Assembly: GCA_963667425.1 (NCBI GenBank)
Contig: OY763407.1
Location: 1,798,001-1,862,000, forward strand
Origin: G963667425 sp963667425 [NCBI: bacterium]
GTDB taxonomy: Bacteria; UBP6; UBA1177
Direction of reading: 5' to 3'
Length of the DNA: 64,000 nt
In this document: positions 43,901-52,789 of the stretch, one piece after another
Layout: every line of letters begins with the position of its first letter
Position numbering within the stretch: the first letter of the stretch is position 1
The notes under the pieces: generated by a model
The model's input: the letters and a program-made list of their open reading frames with translations, nothing else
Databases searched by the model: none
Told to the model about the DNA's origin: nothing
Program-made: the position numbers and the translations under genes

Positions 43901-46900
43901 CGGAATTGCATAAATATTTAGTTCCGCACCTGTTGTCTGAATAGGTTCAACGGAATAAGAAATTGTTGCTGTAAACTGGATTCCTGGAACAGATGTCGCA
44001 GCATCATTTGATTCATTTATTTCAAGACCATCTGCAGGAGCCAAAACAGTTACTGATGGAGCAATAGGATCAACTTTATATGTTCTTAAAGCAGTTCCAT
44101 TATTGCCAAAGGAATCCGGTACTGTAACTGTAAATGAATGCCTGTTGTAATCCAGTGCAGGAAGAGAAATTGTCTGAGGGTTGGCAGAAACTGTAATTGA
44201 AGAAAAAGTATCAACTCTAACAGGATTTCCGCTGAAATCTGTAACTGTATCAGAAACTGTCAACGTCTGACCGGTAAGATTCTCTCCAAAAGAAACAGTA
44301 AGAGTTATTCCTTCAAGTTGATTAGAAGCATTTACCCCTGTTCCATCTGAAACTATGAGAGCAGTTTTATCAGGTGCTGTAACAGTAACTACAGGAGCTA
44401 TTGAATCAACTGTAAATTGTGGGATATTAAAAGTTTCAGATATATTTTCATTACAATCTGTAACTGTTGCAGTCCAGTTCTTTGTTCCATCGGAGACAGT
44501 TATATAGTTATTTGTAACTCCATTATGCTCCATGTTATCAAAATAACACTTTCCTGAAGCTACTGTTCCTGCGGCAACAACAGTTTCACCATCATACAAA
44601 GTAAGTATCTTTTCATCTGCACCTGTAACATCAAATTCCATAGCAATCTGTAATCCTGCAGAAGTAGAAGATTCATCATCATTAAGTCCTATTTTTCCAT
44701 CACTGTTACCATCACTTGTAATTGTAACAGAATCTATAACCGGATCATTAAAATCAACTATCTGAGCCTTATAATCAATAGTTATATCATCTGAAGTTGT
44801 AGTATAAATGTACTTACTATCGTTGCTGTCATAAAGTCTCATATAAAAATTATATGCACCGCATTTATCAGGAATCTGAGAAGCAGGAGTAATTTCAACA
44901 GCTTCAAAAGAACCAAGCGAACCGACTGTAAGCACAGAACCAAAAACTGTAGAGCCACTATCTTTTTCAAGAAGTTCAACTGTAACTCCAGATTCTATAT
45001 TATAAACATTTGCAATAAATTTATAGTTATTTGAAACCTCTACAATATTGTTCCATTTAAGTGTCGGAGTGGTAGTATCTACTATTATCGTTACAGGAAG
45101 CTCAAAACTATTTCCAGCCAAATCTGTGATAGATATTGTCAAATTATTATCAACTCTGGCTCCATCCTGAAGCTGTACATTTAATGTATAATTGTTAGCT
45201 GTTTTGCTGGTAACAGAAACAGGATTTGCATATGCAAGAGCACCTGAAACATTTATTGTGCTTCCCGCTTCCGCACCTGAAACATTAACAACAATATTTA
45301 TAGAATATATTGAAGCGGAAGCAGATGTATCATGAGATTTGCTTACAATTATATCACCATCACCATTAGGTGCTGGAGAAACCCACGATATAGACGGTTT
45401 TGTTTTATCATATCGATAACTTAGATTTAAAGGTAGAGATGTATTACCAGCCAGATCGGTAATTTCTACCGTAAAAGAATTGAGTGCATCTTCTGTAAGA
45501 GGAACATTTGCAAAGGAAACCCTTCTGTCAGTTCCAACAATACCTGTTGCAACTGTGCTGACTCCGCTCTTCAAAACTGCCTGCGAATTTTCTTCAGCAT
45601 CATCAGCTTCAACCGTTATTAAAGTAAGATTACTTGTTCCTGCGGCAATATATGTTGTATAATTTGAAAAATTAATGTTGAAAGATGCTGTCGCAGGATA
45701 AATTGGAGTAACTACAGGTGCCGTTGCATCATATTTTATTCTAATTGCAGTCGAAACACCATTGGCAGTAAAAGCGTTTACTGTATGAGTTCCTTCTGAA
45801 GACAGAATAAAATTCATAGTCGCTTCTCCTGATGTATCAGTATGAGCTGTAGCCACTGGAGCAGAATCATTATCATCAAGCATTATATAAACATCTGTCT
45901 GAACAGGGTTAGCAGGAGTTGATGTATCTGTGACTTTTACAGTAAAAGTAAAACTGTTTCCAGTTTGATAAACATCTTCTACAGGTGATGTTATCTCAAC
46001 TCTTTCTCCACCAGGAATACTGGCATTATATGTAAAAGAAGATTCTTTTATATTACCAGCCACATCCTGAGCTTTTACAGTAAGAATATTATCACCTGGA
46101 ATAAAAGTAGCTTCAATTACTACACTGCCGCCATCTACAGAAAGTGTGGACGGTGTCGTGGAATAGGAAGCAGATCCAACTTTGTACCATATTTTGGAAC
46201 CTGCCGTCTCATTTGCGAGAGTTATGTTAAACTGCGACTGAAAACCTGGTTTTGCACTGTTCATATCTGTTGAAACAGTTGTTCCTGAAAGAGCAGGATC
46301 AAGAGACATTATTGTTATATCAGGAAGAGTTACATCATAATAAATTATAAAATCAAGTGCAGACGAATCATTTCCTGCAGAATCAGTAACCACGGCAGAA
46401 AAATTATTACTTCCTGCCGACAATGAAACATTGTTAAAAGTAATTTTGCCGGAAGAAACAACAGCTGTCGCAACAACGCTCCCTCCTCTTGTTATAGAAG
46501 CAGATGTTCCATTTTCAGAATCAGTTGTAAATTCTATTTTTTTCATAACACCTGCAGAAGCAAGTTCGTCACTCATATTAACAGTATTTACAGCAAAGAA
46601 TGTAGATGACGGATAACTCAAGGATATAAGCGGAGCGACATTATCTATAACAACTGTAGCTGAACCTGATGATGACCAGTTCCCTGCACTGTTTGCAGCC
46701 TGCACATAGAGAGTAAAAGGACTATTTGCAGGATTAAGGTCTATTATCGGGATATATGATGTTCCGGTCGTTTCTACCCATGTGGAATTATCAAAACCTG
46801 TTCTGTATTTAACAGCGCCAGATACAGAATTCCAGTTCCATACAGGTCTTAAATTATTTGTCGGAGACGCAACAGTAACTACAGGAGCATCTGTAACCGT

Positions 46901-48664
46901 CGTATCTGAAGCAACAGTAACAACAGATGATTCAATAGTATTACCAAAATCTGTCATCACTCCTTTCAAAGTATATGTTCCGGTATTAAACGTTGTAGAA
47001 AAAACGGCCTTACTTTCAGAATCAAAAGCAGCAGTCCCAAACAGTGCATCATTAATAAAAAGAGAAACATTTTCCGTAGAAGCATCTATATCACTGGCAG
47101 ACAATTCAACACCGCACTGGATACCTTCAGTTTCACTATCAGTATCATCATCATTATTAATTGAAACAGTGTCTCCATTAATAGATTTACCACATATTGT
47201 AATTATGTTTAACAAAGGATTTGCAAGAGAAACACTAAAGGTTTTTACATAAGCATATCCATTGGCGACATCATCAACAAAAGTCATTGTAAAAGAGATA
47301 TTTTCAGCATTTTCAGTAAATTCAAGATCTATAGATTGTTCTTCATTATCTGCAGGAATATTAAAAATATCAGTCGTATTGCCGAGAACAACATAGCTGG
47401 CGGAAACAGTTGATGAAATATTGTCTACACAGCTGTATTTAAGTGATGTCTGAATACCTGCCGTTGCACTGTCAGTATCATTTGCATTGGTAATAGTATC
47501 ATTTGCAGGGAAAACGACAGTACAGGCTGGAGGAGTTATATCAACAATTGCCGATGTACTTACAACGCCTGTCTTGCCTCCTTCTTCGGTAATAAACGCA
47601 GTTATAATGGAGGATGTCACTTCCAGACCATTCTTTACACTTTCAGGAATAGTTACCTGAACTGAAGTAGATTCGACAGAATAAGTACCCTCATAAACAG
47701 GTGTTCCATCAGTATCTGTATTGACAAAAAGTTTAAGAGCACTTCCAAGAGCACAAGTAGATGAGAATGTTAAAGTAAGCTGAAGTCCTTCTTTATTTGT
47801 ATCTTCATCAAGAGCAGCCCCTAACCCTTTGGTTAAGGCGTAATCCGGCATTCCCTGAACTGAAATAGAACATTTTGTAGTCAGTTCCAGAGTAAATATT
47901 GCCGAAGACGAATAATCTCCTGAAGTAGCTGTAACCATAACAGAATCAGAGAATGGGAAAGAAATAGGATTATTAAAAGTTGCCCGACCTTGATATATAA
48001 CAGCAGAAATTGAAGATGAAAGCTGATTATCAAAAGCTAAAGTTATTTCAGAGCCGTCATTTAAGTCAGGTGCATCAACAACAATGCTGAGATCAAAATA
48101 ATTATTATCGGCAACTTCATCATCAGCTTCAGTAAAAGAAGCTCCATCAAGAAGTATCGCCGTCTCATTTTTAAGATATTTTATCTGAAGTTTTGAGGTA
48201 ACTGCAGTGACATTGATTGTAATTTCATCTGTAGAAAGTTCATTATTAATAACAGAATAAGCTTTAAGTTTAACAGATCCTTCAGGTAGTGTAATTCCTG
48301 CAAAAGATACTGTTTTATTTAGGAAAACACCTGCATAAGTTGATGTTTTGTTGTCGGAAACAACAGAAAGGACAACACCTGTGTTTTCCATATAGGAAGA
48401 GTCGGCGGAATATGCAACCGAAATATCAAGCTGAATGCCATCTGAAGTAGCAGAAACATCCTTTGAAAAATCTATAGTATCGCCGTTTTTTATATTTTCA
48501 AAAGAAAGCGTTGCTGTAGAAATGTTAACATCAACACACTTTTCGTTATAGCATACAGAAGATTCACCGCAGTCAGCGGAAGTTTTACATCCATTTGATG
48601 AATCACAGGATGAAAAAATAAAAAAGCTTAAAACGAAAACTATTAACAAGGTTATTTTTCCCAT
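40913..48664 (-). CDS. Giant Ig-like repeat / FG-GAP surface lipoprotein (2583 residues)
   Basis: It starts at ATG 48664 (GGAG nine bases before) with a lipoprotein signal and lipobox FIFSSC (Cys 20), then an EGF-like Cys cluster (Cys 26, 32, 38, 43). Next come many Ig-like beta-sandwich repeats of about 90-120 residues, often marked by an Asp-rich loop leading to GIQ (e.g. DDDTDSETEGIQ, NDTDSATAGIQ, DDESSTSAGLQ). The last ~450 residues contain FG-GAP/integrin-like calcium loops (GDIDGDGSDD, GDFNGDSKRD, ADVNGDGIDD, SDLNGDSYDD) forming a beta-propeller. It is probably an adhesin or matrix protein anchored in the outer membrane. It lies between a PqqD gene and the peptide precursor, so it may be co-transcribed with them. 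Confidence 0.9.
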   Translation of the reverse strand: MGKITLLIVFVLSFFIFSSCDSSNGCKTSADCGESSVCYNEKCVDVNISTATLSFENIKNGDTIDFSKDVSATSDGIQLDISVAYSADSSYMENTGVVLSVVSDNKTSTYAGVFLNKTVSFAGITLPEGSVKLKAYSVINNELSTDEITINVTAVTSKLQIKYLKNETAILLDGASFTEADDEVADNNYFDLSIVVDAPDLNDGSEITLAFDNQLSSSISAVIYQGRATFNNPISFPFSDSVMVTATSGDYSSSAIFTLELTTKCSISVQGMPDYALTKGLGAALDEDTNKEGLQLTLTFSSTCALGSALKLFVNTDTDGTPVYEGTYSVESTSVQVTIPESVKNGLEVTSSIITAFITEEGGKTGVVSTSAIVDITPPACTVVFPANDTITNANDTDSATAGIQTSLKYSCVDNISSTVSASYVVLGNTTDIFNIPADNEEQSIDLEFTENAENISFTMTFVDDVANGYAYVKTFSVSLANPLLNIITICGKSINGDTVSINNDDDTDSETEGIQCGVELSASDIDASTENVSLFINDALFGTAAFDSESKAVFSTTFNTGTYTLKGVMTDFGNTIESSVVTVASDTTVTDAPVVTVASPTNNLRPVWNWNSVSGAVKYRTGFDNSTWVETTGTSYIPIIDLNPANSPFTLYVQAANSAGNWSSSGSATVVIDNVAPLISLSYPSSTFFAVNTVNMSDELASAGVMKKIEFTTDSENGTSASITRGGSVVATAVVSSGKITFNNVSLSAGSNNFSAVVTDSAGNDSSALDFIIYYDVTLPDITIMSLDPALSGTTVSTDMNSAKPGFQSQFNITLANETAGSKIWYKVGSASYSTTPSTLSVDGGSVVIEATFIPGDNILTVKAQDVAGNIKESSFTYNASIPGGERVEITSPVEDVYQTGNSFTFTVKVTDTSTPANPVQTDVYIMLDDNDSAPVATAHTDTSGEATMNFILSSEGTHTVNAFTANGVSTAIRIKYDATAPVVTPIYPATASFNINFSNYTTYIAAGTSNLTLITVEADDAEENSQAVLKSGVSTVATGIVGTDRRVSFANVPLTEDALNSFTVEITDLAGNTSLPLNLSYRYDKTKPSISWVSPAPNGDGDIIVSKSHDTSASASIYSINIVVNVSGAEAGSTINVSGALAYANPVSVTSKTANNYTLNVQLQDGARVDNNLTISITDLAGNSFELPVTIIVDTTTPTLKWNNIVEVSNNYKFIANVYNIESGVTVELLEKDSGSTVFGSVLTVGSLGSFEAVEITPASQIPDKCGAYNFYMRLYDSNDSKYIYTTTSDDITIDYKAQIVDFNDPVIDSVTITSDGNSDGKIGLNDDESSTSAGLQIAMEFDVTGADEKILTLYDGETVVAAGTVASGKCYFDNMEHNGVTNNYITVSDGTKNWTATVTDCNENISETFNIPQFTVDSIAPVVTVTAPDKTALIVSDGTGVNASNQLEGITLTVSFGENLTGQTLTVSDTVTDFSGNPVRVDTFSSITVSANPQTISLPALDYNRHSFTVTVPDSFGNNGTALRTYKVDPIAPSVTVLAPADGLEINESNDAATSVPGIQFTATISYSVEPIQTTGAELNIYAIPVDAVGNPASDGRTETTLLTLNSLNADASNVVLPSASYFSLSSGYWQIKAGITDDNGNSSESGVNTINVTSSQPSITIKTKNGENISNNKWLKASEGSVSGSTFITDVNVTTTDSIEGTVVELWINGVKESSDVQINSSGEALFTNVTLNLSETANTIKAVVKAGEDYEYEYTGVKVDETVPVLSLTQPSIVYTGSGKNELAYAYDDDSTPGDMILNFKTTSGSENYIKFGVTNAVNGTVTVSGTGVAGTTSATVSEDTGNYYAAFTGLTLSDSVSDGQTDTDLVFTITEKHDGQTTNTSTFELTLHFDLENPLAPSFAATPVVVDSKTAALKLSWTDVEGNSSSYGSLNTAVEKYLLRYKTGDCPATVDDSFISTGTTPIMTYASVTVGTLDSDEGSVSGVNNGDSRDVTFSVNRLKVLKMNLDPHSGSFELGDTVTGNTSGATGIISAVATQNTQQVLYLKSLTGTFVLESITTSASAIGTVISKTLSDSDVHINGTKYCVAMQSVDGIYAEDGTILKENRSDTVTSTSVGAVEVKISQLTNVMGATVFANAGDIDGDGSDDMVFGSVNVNSEHGYLAVVSSNRSLLLEKVGTALSEGYGQSVTAGDFNGDSKRDIAYLDYYGGVHIHYGTGTALESSETTFTVANGCRINVTNAESFASAGNTLTINSIASTVLSVSGDIIYLNNASCNFSAEDEVTNNTTSGTATVNYGTSWFEANSGWYDSYGFIAAADVNGDGIDDLAVTVPEQMINGKSNAGAMFVYYGNSAKTYDGKYSDISVFGNNADDAFGSRVINAGYIKDGDVSGTRYESLLVGTNGANIYSKLLYGNDYSSGSYGSDLDMLTFNEGGTLLPSRTSKSDLNGDSYDDLILSDRENLYIYYGSSSGIGTGTLAEGVRILRSAIALVNYSMPTQFAISVSSGYDLNTSGTSQDIYTVGNSGNIYLYEGEYITETPAVDRRNHPKVIYQGVNAFKVVMINNGFVYCKNDYKCYIATY

Positions 48665-48750
48665 AACACACGCTCCAATTAAAAAAATTCTCAAAACTTT
48701 ATCATACTGAGCTGTTTTTGTCAAAAAGAAGATTCAGTTAAAAAACATAA

Positions 48751-49032
48751 TCAGCCTAAAAGAAAAAGGCCTTTTGAAATAAAAAGATTTATTATCTCTT
48801 CAGCATCTTCATCAAGAATATCTTTAGTAAGTTCACTTTGAGGAAGATATTTTGAATATAAAAGTTCAAGAATCTGTTCTTTAGATTTTCCTGAAGCTGC
48901 ACCTTCCCAGATAAGGCTTGCAGATTTATTAATGGAAATCATTTTTTCATTTACGGGAGAAACAATAGTTACAGTTCCATCAGACATTTTTCTCCACGCA
49001 ACACTGGAATTTATTTTAAAAAAAACAGACAT
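48751..49032 (-). CDS. PqqD family peptide-binding protein
   Basis: This 93-residue free-standing PqqD/RRE protein begins FFKINSSVAWRKMSDGTVTI, continues MISINKSASLIWEGAASGKS and EQILELLYSKYL, and closes with a helix ending in FISKGLFLLG, matching the beta-strand/winged-helix pattern of PqqD. Such proteins bind leader peptides and present them to radical SAM or other enzymes. It is first in the operon, before the giant lipoprotein, with a likely promoter at 49064-49092. A second PqqD-like domain is fused to the PRMT at 38117-39247, so each may serve a different enzyme. Confidence 0.88.
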   Translation of the reverse strand: MSVFFKINSSVAWRKMSDGTVTIVSPVNEKMISINKSASLIWEGAASGKSKEQILELLYSKYLPQSELTKDILDEDAEEIINLFISKGLFLLG

Positions 49033-49063
49033 AAAACTCTCTCAGAAAATTTAATAACCATTC

Positions 49064-49092
49064 ATTTTAATTTAGAGTTTAAAAATAATCAA
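49064..49092 (-). promoter_or_regulatory. Possible sigma-70 promoter of the PqqD/peptide operon
   Basis: On the minus strand TTGATT (49087-49092), 17-base spacer, TAAAAT (49064-49069), about 32 bases before the PqqD start codon. The -35 box is imperfect, so this is only a candidate. Confidence 0.45.
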
Positions 49093-49099
49093 CAAATTA

Positions 49100-49146
49100 C
49101 TTAAGGCTGACAATTGTAAAGCAAACACCCTGCACTTCATGAAATT
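49100..49146 (-). pseudogene. Possible degenerate copy of the RiPP core
   Basis: The minus strand contains AGTGCA, 12 bases, then TACAATTGTCAGCC (49105-49118). The functional precursor has AGTGCA, 11 bases, then the same 14 bases (40777-40790), encoding ...CTIVS. Here a frame gives V-C-F-T-I-V-S-L-K then a stop, but there is no start codon and a stop lies just upstream. It sits next to the free-standing PqqD gene. It may be the remnant of a second precursor; the match is short. Confidence 0.4.
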
Positions 49147-49199
49147 AAAAAACACTTCAGTTATTTCAACAATATATCAATGTATATCAAAAATATTAT

Positions 49200-51992
49200 T
49201 TAGAACGAGTTTCCATATGCCACATAAAAAACAGAAAAACCTGTTTCTGTAAAACCCTGAGCAAAACCAATTTTAAGCATAACGTTTTTTCTGTAACCCC
49301 ATTGGGTAAGAAGTTTCAGTTCAGTGCCGCCACTTACAATAATTTTATCTCTGTCAGTATCTTCAAGTGCAGCAGCGGAATCTATAAAAACTGCACCCTG
49401 AATATTTTTTATAAAAAGAGGAAAAGTCCGCCAGCCAGCATCTATGGAAAGAATATGAAATCTGATTTCATTATTGGAGGTAAGTACAGTATTTGATGCA
49501 ACATCTCCAAAATTATAACCTCGGACGGAGACTGAATGGGTAAATTCTGTCGAAAAAAGATCAAAAAAATTGATGTTGACAACCGGGTCATGCCCACCTG
49601 CACCAAAAAGAGCTCTGTCAAAAAATGATGTTTTTGCAAAAACTCTCCCTGTAAATCCTATTTTTAAACTACCGGCTATTAAAGTATTGTAATAAAATGA
49701 TGGCGAAAAGAAGAGCGTTTTATCATGTCTTGAATTAAAGCTTATACTTAAAGGGATATAAAGATGAATATTGTTCATTTCTGAAAACAGAAGATAGCTC
49801 GAAGGGGCACCTGAAGATAAAATGGAAAGTGAAGTACCTAAAGAATAATAATTTACAGGAGAATCATCAGGAATCATTTCGAGCGGATCATGATAAATAT
49901 CTTCAACATCCTTAAAAACTCTTCTAAAACCTGCACTAAAAGATTCTCTAAAAGAAATAGGACTTATTTTTTTAGAAAAAATCAAAGGATAAAAGTTCTG
50001 AGTCCTGCTCAGAGATGAAGAAACAGAAAAAAGATTATAATCCGCAGGGTATTCAAGCCTGCTCGAATTATTCAAAGCTGTCTCGCCCTGAGCATAATAT
50101 GCCGAAAGTCCGAAACCATTTAAAAATTCACTGTCATACCAGAGGAGTGACGTAATAAAACTATTCGTTCCGTCAAAAGTTTTTTCAGCTGAAAGCTCAT
50201 AGCTCCTTTTATTTGTATTTCCCTTTCCGTAAAAAGTTCCTTTTAAAGTAAAATTATCCTCATAATTAAATTCAGGCATAAAAAGAGATGGCAAAAGACC
50301 TTCAAAATAACCCGCATTTTCCATTTTATACTTTTCAGTATCTCCGAAATCAAAATCCGGATTACACTTTTTCTTTTCAGCAAAAATTAAGGCTTCAATA
50401 TTTTTATTCAATGTTTTTTCAACTATAAAATAACCATCATTTGAAAAAGCTATATAACGAATTTTATCATCTTTAATTGCAGGTGCTATTGCAATTGGTT
50501 CATTAACCTGATAAACGAGAGTATTTAATGAAGCGAGCTCTATTTTTGCAGGAGCTATTTTATTGTCAAAATCGGTTGAAAAAAGGATTGTATCATCATC
50601 TGTAAACATAGGTGAATACTGATTTCCGGCAATTTCAATCTCTTCTATCTCTCCTGATTCAGGATAAAGAATAAAAAGATTTTTATCTTTCCCTCTGATA
50701 TTTCCGGCAAAAACAATTTTTTTTCCATCACTGGAAACATACGGGGAATAAACTGAATCAAATGCCGAAAGCTCTTTTTTCCAAAGCTCTTCACCCGTCT
50801 TAAGATTAATTTCGTAAGCTTTTATTACTGCATTTTCATAACTGAAATAAAAGAGTGTGTTTTCTCCAGTTTTTACAAAATCAAGAACAGATTTTTCCTT
50901 TGTTATTTTTGAATAACCGCCACGTTTTAAATCATAAACATATAAATCATGATAAGCTTTAGAATTATCATAAACTGTATTAAGTGAAAGTATCAGCATA
51001 TTCTCATCAATATAAAAAGGAGAAACCGAAGGAGGAGTAAAAACATTCTCAAGTGCACCATTTTGGTAAACAGAAATTGATTCCTTTCCAGCAGTGGCAT
51101 AATTTATGCCGTAATTATCAAAAGACCGGTTTGAAGCAAGCTTAAAATCAGTAAAAGTTTCAGCTGAGGAAACTGTTTTTAAAGGTTTTGTACCTTGCGT
51201 AATAAAATCATTGTAAAGAGGAAGAAAGGTACTTCCAAAAACTCTGTAAGCCTCAATACTTCCGAGATAAGGAACAACATTGTCCGAAAGTGAAAGAAAG
51301 TAATCCGACATTTTCTGCGCACCATACTTTTCCATAAGATAGCCATAAAAAAAAGTACCGTAAAGATACGGAACACCACCAGACATCCAGTGATCCGGTG
51401 TTCCGTTAAGAGAACCTAGCGGATAGAAATTCCCATATTCATAAAAACTGTTAAGTTCCTGCTGATAAAGAATTGAATTGAGTCTTCCTGTGCCATCAAT
51501 TGAGGATTCACTGTAAACAGCAGCACCTTCAAGAAACCATACAGGTACAGTTTGGGAAGGAAAAACCCAGTTACCGAAAAGAGCATTGACAAACCACGGA
51601 ATTCCTGTTACAAGCCCTATCTGAAGAATATGGGTATATTCATGAACAACAAGGTTTCTTTCATAGGAAAGAAAATTGTTGAGTTCGGAAAATTCTTCAG
51701 GCAGATAAAGATATGCATAAAACATCGGCTTTATATAGCTTGTTGCCCAGCCGTTTGCTGTGTCGGTTTCTCTTTCAAAAACCCCTTTAATATCCCACTC
51801 AGGATTAATTCCGTAAAGCTTATTAACAAAGTTAACAGCACCTAAAGTTTCATCTATCAGATAGAAGTGAAGTCTGCAATCGATATTTGGAGAAAAATAC
51901 AAAGTTACATTATCTTTTTTAAATTTTTTCCAGCCTGAAGCATCTAATGAAATGAAAAATAAAAGGAGAAATAAGAAAAAAAGCTTTTTCAT
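49200..51992 (-). CDS. Metallopeptidase (HExxH) / beta-propeller / outer-membrane barrel protein
   Basis: This 930-residue protein has a signal peptide (about 1-19). Residues ~25-275 are a peptidase-MA-like domain with zinc motif HEYTH (117-121) and a downstream WFLEGAAVY (E155) as third ligand, the gluzincin pattern. Residues ~290-560 hold TolB/WD40-like propeller strands (e.g. SPYVSSDGKKIVFAGNIRGK). The C-terminal ~370 residues resemble a BamA/surface-antigen type barrel with alternating aromatic strands, ending in Phe. It is likely in the outer membrane with peptidase and propeller in the periplasm or outside. It follows the DUF2059 gene by 6 bases. Substrate unknown. Confidence 0.8.
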   Translation of the reverse strand: MKKLFFLFLLLFFISLDASGWKKFKKDNVTLYFSPNIDCRLHFYLIDETLGAVNFVNKLYGINPEWDIKGVFERETDTANGWATSYIKPMFYAYLYLPEEFSELNNFLSYERNLVVHEYTHILQIGLVTGIPWFVNALFGNWVFPSQTVPVWFLEGAAVYSESSIDGTGRLNSILYQQELNSFYEYGNFYPLGSLNGTPDHWMSGGVPYLYGTFFYGYLMEKYGAQKMSDYFLSLSDNVVPYLGSIEAYRVFGSTFLPLYNDFITQGTKPLKTVSSAETFTDFKLASNRSFDNYGINYATAGKESISVYQNGALENVFTPPSVSPFYIDENMLILSLNTVYDNSKAYHDLYVYDLKRGGYSKITKEKSVLDFVKTGENTLFYFSYENAVIKAYEINLKTGEELWKKELSAFDSVYSPYVSSDGKKIVFAGNIRGKDKNLFILYPESGEIEEIEIAGNQYSPMFTDDDTILFSTDFDNKIAPAKIELASLNTLVYQVNEPIAIAPAIKDDKIRYIAFSNDGYFIVEKTLNKNIEALIFAEKKKCNPDFDFGDTEKYKMENAGYFEGLLPSLFMPEFNYEDNFTLKGTFYGKGNTNKRSYELSAEKTFDGTNSFITSLLWYDSEFLNGFGLSAYYAQGETALNNSSRLEYPADYNLFSVSSSLSRTQNFYPLIFSKKISPISFRESFSAGFRRVFKDVEDIYHDPLEMIPDDSPVNYYSLGTSLSILSSGAPSSYLLFSEMNNIHLYIPLSISFNSRHDKTLFFSPSFYYNTLIAGSLKIGFTGRVFAKTSFFDRALFGAGGHDPVVNINFFDLFSTEFTHSVSVRGYNFGDVASNTVLTSNNEIRFHILSIDAGWRTFPLFIKNIQGAVFIDSAAALEDTDRDKIIVSGGTELKLLTQWGYRKNVMLKIGFAQGFTETGFSVFYVAYGNSF

Positions 51993-51998
51993 CTAATA

Positions 51999-52523
51999 TT
52001 ATTCTGTTTTAGCCGGAGATTCCTCAAGCTGTTCTTCAGGAACTATATTTTTCTCAGAATTAATACGTTTCTCTTCATCAGCAAGCATCTGTATAAGTTC
52101 AGCCATATGCTCCATAACCCGTTTTTGCCCCAGCTTATTTGCTTCGACAGCAATCTCAGGCATAAGCTGAGCCGCTTTTTTACCGACAGGTTTTCTGTAG
52201 AAGTCAGCCATCTCATTAAGTTCTTCAACCGTAAACATTTCTGCATACATTTTTGCCATTTCAGGTTTAAGAGAATCCCAGCTCATATACTTGCTGAAAA
52301 AATTAAGTAAAGTCGCTCTGTAGGGAGCAATATCAGGAGTCTGTGCAATCTGGGAATCAATAAGTTTCTCAATTGTTTTTGTAAATATTTCATTGGAGCC
52401 ACTTTCATCAAGAAGGCGTTCTGCAGCCTTTAAAGGAGTATCATCCTTATATGTTTTAGGAGAAGAAGCACATGAAACAAAAAGGAACATCATTAAAATA
52501 GTAAAAAAAACATTCTTCAACAT
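51999..52523 (-). CDS. DUF2059 family lipoprotein
   Basis: This 174-residue protein has the lipobox LFVSC (Cys 18) and an all-helical DUF2059 domain: a repeated pattern with FTKTIEKLIDSQIAQTPDIA, FFSKYMSWDSLKPEMAKMYA, and MFTVEELNEMADFYRKPVGK (the FT..EL..... FY.SPvGkk motif of the family). The C-terminal tail is acidic. Function of DUF2059 is unknown; proteins are envelope-located. It is the first gene of the pair with the metallopeptidase-barrel gene and is divergent from yajC. Confidence 0.88.
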   Translation of the reverse strand: MLKNVFFTILMMFLFVSCASSPKTYKDDTPLKAAERLLDESGSNEIFTKTIEKLIDSQIAQTPDIAPYRATLLNFFSKYMSWDSLKPEMAKMYAEMFTVEELNEMADFYRKPVGKKAAQLMPEIAVEANKLGQKRVMEHMAELIQMLADEEKRINSEKNIVPEEQLEESPAKTE

Positions 52524-52789
52524 AAAAAACCTCTAACATTTAGTTAAACAGAAATATTTTAACCTCAATAGCTTTTATTTCCAAATTTTTATTTTCCTGA
52601 GTAACTTTCAGTTACGGCTTAATTATAACCACAGCAAAAAAAGAGTTATTCTCTACAGAAACTTTTTTATATTACTTAAATTTACAATTTTAAAAACTCA
52701 AAAAAGCTTCTATAAGGGAAAAAAACCTTGATTATTGAATTCATTTGTGTTACGTTGTCACGCTTTAAGAGTTATTGAAGGAGGATACT

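Noticed and set aside
42660-47252. Several plus-strand open frames of 60-156 codons opposite the giant lipoprotein
   Set aside because: They are antisense shadows of a clearly coding Thr/Ser/Val-rich repeat protein, with no ribosome sites or recognisable products.
52620-52774. Sigma-70 promoter for yajC (TTGATT...TACGTT)
   Set aside because: The -10 box is poor and several other AT-rich hexamers fit as well, so I do not annotate it.
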